DNA of 6,863 nt, taken from SAR324 cluster bacterium (lineage in GTDB: Bacteria > SAR324 > XYD2-FULL-50-16). The translations under genes were made by a program, and so were the position numbers. The first letter of the stretch is position 1. Every line of letters starts with the position of its first letter. This document shows positions 5,095 through 6,863 of this stretch, piece after piece. The notes below the pieces were generated by a model, which searched no databases, was not told the DNA's origin, and saw only the letters and a list, made by a program, of their open reading frames with translations. The stretch spans positions 1-6,863 of the forward strand of contig NVSR01000036.1 of assembly GCA_002401295.1 (NCBI GenBank), given 5' to 3'.

Positions 5095-6492
5095 CTAGAA
5101 ATTTTCAGGAACGGTTACTTTCTTTTCAATATTATACTCCTTCATTTTGCGATAGAAAGTTACACGAGAAATTTGTAATTGTTGAGCTGCTTTTTTCACA
5201 TTGCCTTGGGTGAGTTGCAGGGATTCTCGAATGGCTTGTGCTTCCAGACTGCTCATGGGTAAAATTCTTCCATTGAAGAGACTGGAATTCGGTGTTGCGG
5301 ACATTTTTTCCATGGGGGTGAGTACTTTGATATCCTCCATTTCCAGCTTTTCTTTACCCGCATTCATTAAAACAGTGCGATAAATACAATTATCCAGTTG
5401 CCTTACATTGCCTGGCCAATCTTGTTCTTTGATGAATTTCTCTGCTCCGGGAGTGAATTGCATTTGAGTTTGGCCCTCCATGAAAGTGTGCTTTTCCAGG
5501 AAAAAACGAGCCAATAAGACCTTATCTTCACCACGTTGATTTAAGGGGGGTAGGTTGATAATGAATAAAGCCAAGCGATAATAAAGATCTTCTCTGAATA
5601 GACCTTGGCGCACGGTCTCCTCTAAATTTTTATTGGTGGCTGCAATCACGCGAATATTTAATTTGATGGTTTCATTGCCCCCCACTCGAGTGATCTCTTT
5701 TTCTTGAAGGGCTCGAAGTATTTTGACTTGCGCTACGAGTGACAGTTCTCCGATCTCATCGAGGAAAATCGTTCCATTATTCGCTTTCTCAAACTTTCCC
5801 AGTTGCTGCTTGTTGGCTCCTGTAAAGGCTCCCTTTTCGTAGCCGAATAATTCGCTTTCCACTAAGTTTTCTGGAATGGCCCCACAATTAACCACCACAA
5901 AGGCGGATTGATGGAGTAAGGAATTTTTATGGATGGTATTGGCGACAATCTCTTTCCCCGAACCACTTTCCCCTGTGATTAAGACAGTGGCACGGCTATT
6001 GGCAGCTTGGCGGATTGACTTGCGCACAGCATTGATTTGAGGTGATTTACCGATCAGATCAGAAAAACCTGTAGGTTGTTGCAAGTTTTGACGGAGAACT
6101 TGGTTTTCCTTCTTGAGAGATAGATTTTCCTCCGCGTTTTTGGCGATTTTTAGGAGTTGTACAATATCAAAGGGTTTGCATATAAAATCAAAAGCTCCTT
6201 TACGGATGGCGGAAACACCCATTCTAACGGATGGATAAGCGGTCATGATAATCACCTGGCATTGGGAATACTCCTTTTTGATCTCCTCCAATAAGTCTAC
6301 CCCACTGATTCCAGGGAGCATTACATCTAATAAAATCAATTCATAAGGGAATTCATGCTGCATTTTTTGTTGCACCTCTTCACCGGATTCACAAACATCC
6401 ACATCATATTGTGCATTTTCTAGTCTGAAGGATAATAAGGATCTCATTGCAGGATCATCATCTACGACTAATACCTTTGTCTTGTTCTTCAT
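5095..6492 (-). CDS. Sigma-54-dependent response regulator, NtrC family (REC-AAA+-Fis HTH)
   Basis: This 465-residue protein has the full NtrC architecture. The receiver domain (about 5-120) has the acidic pocket D11/D12, the phosphoacceptor D56 (LILLD), T84 and K106 (CKPF). A helical linker leads to the AAA+ domain (about 144-370): Walker A GESGSGKE (174-181), the sigma-54-contacting GAFTGA loop (221-226), Walker B TIFLDEIGEL (241-250), the arginine-finger region FREDLYYRL (299-307) and sensor II WPGNVRQL (359-366). A Fis-type helix-turn-helix closes it (about 415-455, VKKAAQQLQISRVTFYRKM). All catalytic residues are present, so it should be an active, phosphorylation-controlled activator. 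ATG 6492 has GGAGG only three bases upstream and overlaps the small upstream ORF by ATGA. No histidine kinase is next to it. Its nearest plausible targets are the Wzz-like operon and possibly itself. Which named subgroup (ZraR, FlrC or PrsR-like) it belongs to cannot be settled by eye. Confidence 0.96.
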   Translation of the reverse strand: MKNKTKVLVVDDDPAMRSLLSFRLENAQYDVDVCESGEEVQQKMQHEFPYELILLDVMLPGISGVDLLEEIKKEYSQCQVIIMTAYPSVRMGVSAIRKGAFDFICKPFDIVQLLKIAKNAEENLSLKKENQVLRQNLQQPTGFSDLIGKSPQINAVRKSIRQAANSRATVLITGESGSGKEIVANTIHKNSLLHQSAFVVVNCGAIPENLVESELFGYEKGAFTGANKQQLGKFEKANNGTIFLDEIGELSLVAQVKILRALQEKEITRVGGNETIKLNIRVIAATNKNLEETVRQGLFREDLYYRLALFIINLPPLNQRGEDKVLLARFFLEKHTFMEGQTQMQFTPGAEKFIKEQDWPGNVRQLDNCIYRTVLMNAGKEKLEMEDIKVLTPMEKMSATPNSSLFNGRILPMSSLEAQAIRESLQLTQGNVKKAAQQLQISRVTFYRKMKEYNIEKKVTVPENF

Positions 6493-6698
6493 GTGCCTCC
6501 ACTGAGTTTCTTCTGTTTACCTGACCTTTGAACCTTACTGTTCTCTGGATTTACTGTAGAAGGTTTCAAAACAGAATTGAACATGAATTCCATAACTGAA
6601 CATAAAGGTATCAGTTTGGAGAAGCATATCTTGCCTTTAGAGATACTGGGCTCTAATGTTGAAAGTTGTGCTCTGGTTAACTCAACCTGCTGTGTCAT
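6489..6698 (-). CDS. Small hypothetical ORF (69 aa) overlapping the response-regulator start
   Basis: From ATG 6698 the product is a 69-residue peptide starting MTQQVELTRAQLSTL and ending in a basic tail GKQKKLSGGT. I do not recognise it; it has no signal peptide and no clear membrane segment. An in-frame TTG at 6713 would add five residues. In its favour: its TGA overlaps the regulator ATG (ATGA), it carries the regulator's GGAGG ribosome site, and a TATAAT box lies just upstream. Against it: neither start has a visible ribosome site, it is short, and it contains a sequence (6563-6583) that recurs in non-coding DNA upstream of the Wzz-like gene, so the stretch may simply be a leader or regulatory region. 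The usual occupant of this position, a histidine kinase ending, is not apparent in its residues. Confidence 0.35.
   Translation of the reverse strand: MTQQVELTRAQLSTLEPSISKGKICFSKLIPLCSVMEFMFNSVLKPSTVNPENSKVQRSGKQKKLSGGT
6563..6583. promoter_or_regulatory. Recurrent bipartite motif upstream of the response-regulator gene
   Basis: GTTTCAAAA (6563-6571) is followed at once by CAGAATTGAACA (6572-6583). Both parts occur in the same order, on the other strand, at 5061-5053 and 5038-5027 upstream of the Wzz-like gene, where 14 bases separate them. Within the site TTCAA and TTGAA form a dyad with a 7-bp spacer (6565-6581). It lies 70-90 bp before the regulator start. A shared binding site, possibly for the regulator itself, is the simplest reading. 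Confidence 0.4.
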
Positions 6699-6724
6699 TG
6701 AATAAGAATTCAAAAAGGTAGTGA

Positions 6725-6730
6725 ATTATA
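6725..6730 (-). promoter_or_regulatory. TATAAT -10 box candidate for the response-regulator transcript
   Basis: The minus strand reads a perfect TATAAT at 6730-6725, predicting a transcript start near 6718, about 20 bases before ATG 6698 and some 225 bases before the regulator ATG. No TTGACA-like -35 hexamer sits 16-18 bp upstream; the 10-bp palindrome GAGAATTCTC (6745-6754) lies there instead and could be an activator or repressor site. Confidence 0.3.
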
Positions 6731-6858
6731 GTTCTATGAAAAAAGAGAATTCTCAGCTCTATCACACTATGTGGCCCATTCATTGCGGTGAAGTATAGGC
6801 AGTTTTATTTCTAGAATTGAGCAATTGGAGAATTTGGCACTCATAAGGATAGACAATC

Positions 6859-6863
6859 ATGAA
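6859..6863 (+). CDS. Start of a divergent gene cut by the right edge
   Basis: ATG at 6859-6861 is preceded by AAGGA (6845-6849) with a nine-base spacer, a normal plus-strand ribosome site, in DNA that otherwise looks intergenic. Only the start codon and two further bases are inside the window, so the product is unknown. If real, it is transcribed away from the response-regulator gene, and 6699-6858 is a shared divergent control region. Confidence 0.4.

Noticed and set aside
6741..6764. GAGAATTCTC followed by TTTTTT on the minus strand as a terminator
   Set aside because: The palindrome has no room for a loop and alternative pairings give only four base pairs. It sits upstream of the TATAAT box, so an operator is as likely.
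6832..6850. Plus-strand TTTGGCAC resembling a sigma-54 -24 element before the divergent gene
   Set aside because: The -12 position reads AGGA rather than TTGC, and the predicted start would fall on the ATG at 6859 itself. The sequence overlaps the ribosome site.

Overview
The window is visibly AT-rich. Its contents point to a Gram-negative, probably proteobacterial chromosome: a Sec-exported periplasmic binding protein, a Wzz-type polysaccharide co-polymerase, an NtrC-family sigma-54 activator, and a REP-like GC-rich palindrome in AT-rich intergenic DNA. I cannot name the genus. No rRNA, tRNA, CRISPR array, integrase or transposase is visible. Gene symbols are left blank because no gene is close enough to a named orthologue.

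Nearly everything is transcribed leftward (minus strand). Reading in that direction from the right edge, the order is: a small unrecognised ORF (6489-6698) that overlaps by ATGA the gene for a 465-residue sigma-54-dependent response regulator (5095-6492); a gap of about 250 bp rich in dyads and repeats; then a tight three-gene unit. That unit holds a short Wzz-like protein (3915-4838), a family 4 glycosyltransferase (2711-3892) and a membrane-anchored protein of 446 residues that I do not recognise (1374-2714), the last two overlapping by ATGA. After a 552-bp gap without genes comes an orphan extracellular solute-binding protein (63-821). The start of a divergent plus-strand gene is probably cut by the right edge (ATG at 6859), and the tail of a convergent plus-strand gene may end at 57.

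A working reading, which is inference, is that the response regulator controls a small surface or exopolysaccharide cassette. The regulator carries the GAFTGA loop needed to contact sigma-54. The gap between it and the Wzz-like gene holds a degenerate -24/-12-like sequence, a hexanucleotide tandem repeat and two dyads, the better one (11-bp arms, 10 of 11 matching) about 120 bp upstream of that sequence, where enhancer sites of such activators usually lie. Pieces of this dyad region recur in the same order just upstream of the regulator gene, which suggests autoregulation. The cassette in view has no polymerase, flippase, tyrosine kinase or histidine kinase, so partners must be encoded elsewhere.

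The 552-bp gap (822-1373) contains a helically phased T-tract array with a 14-bp palindrome upstream of the binding-protein gene, a REP-like hairpin nested inside a wider inverted repeat, and a possible structured 3' end of the polysaccharide operon. The most novel items are the 446-residue protein and the shared bipartite motif.
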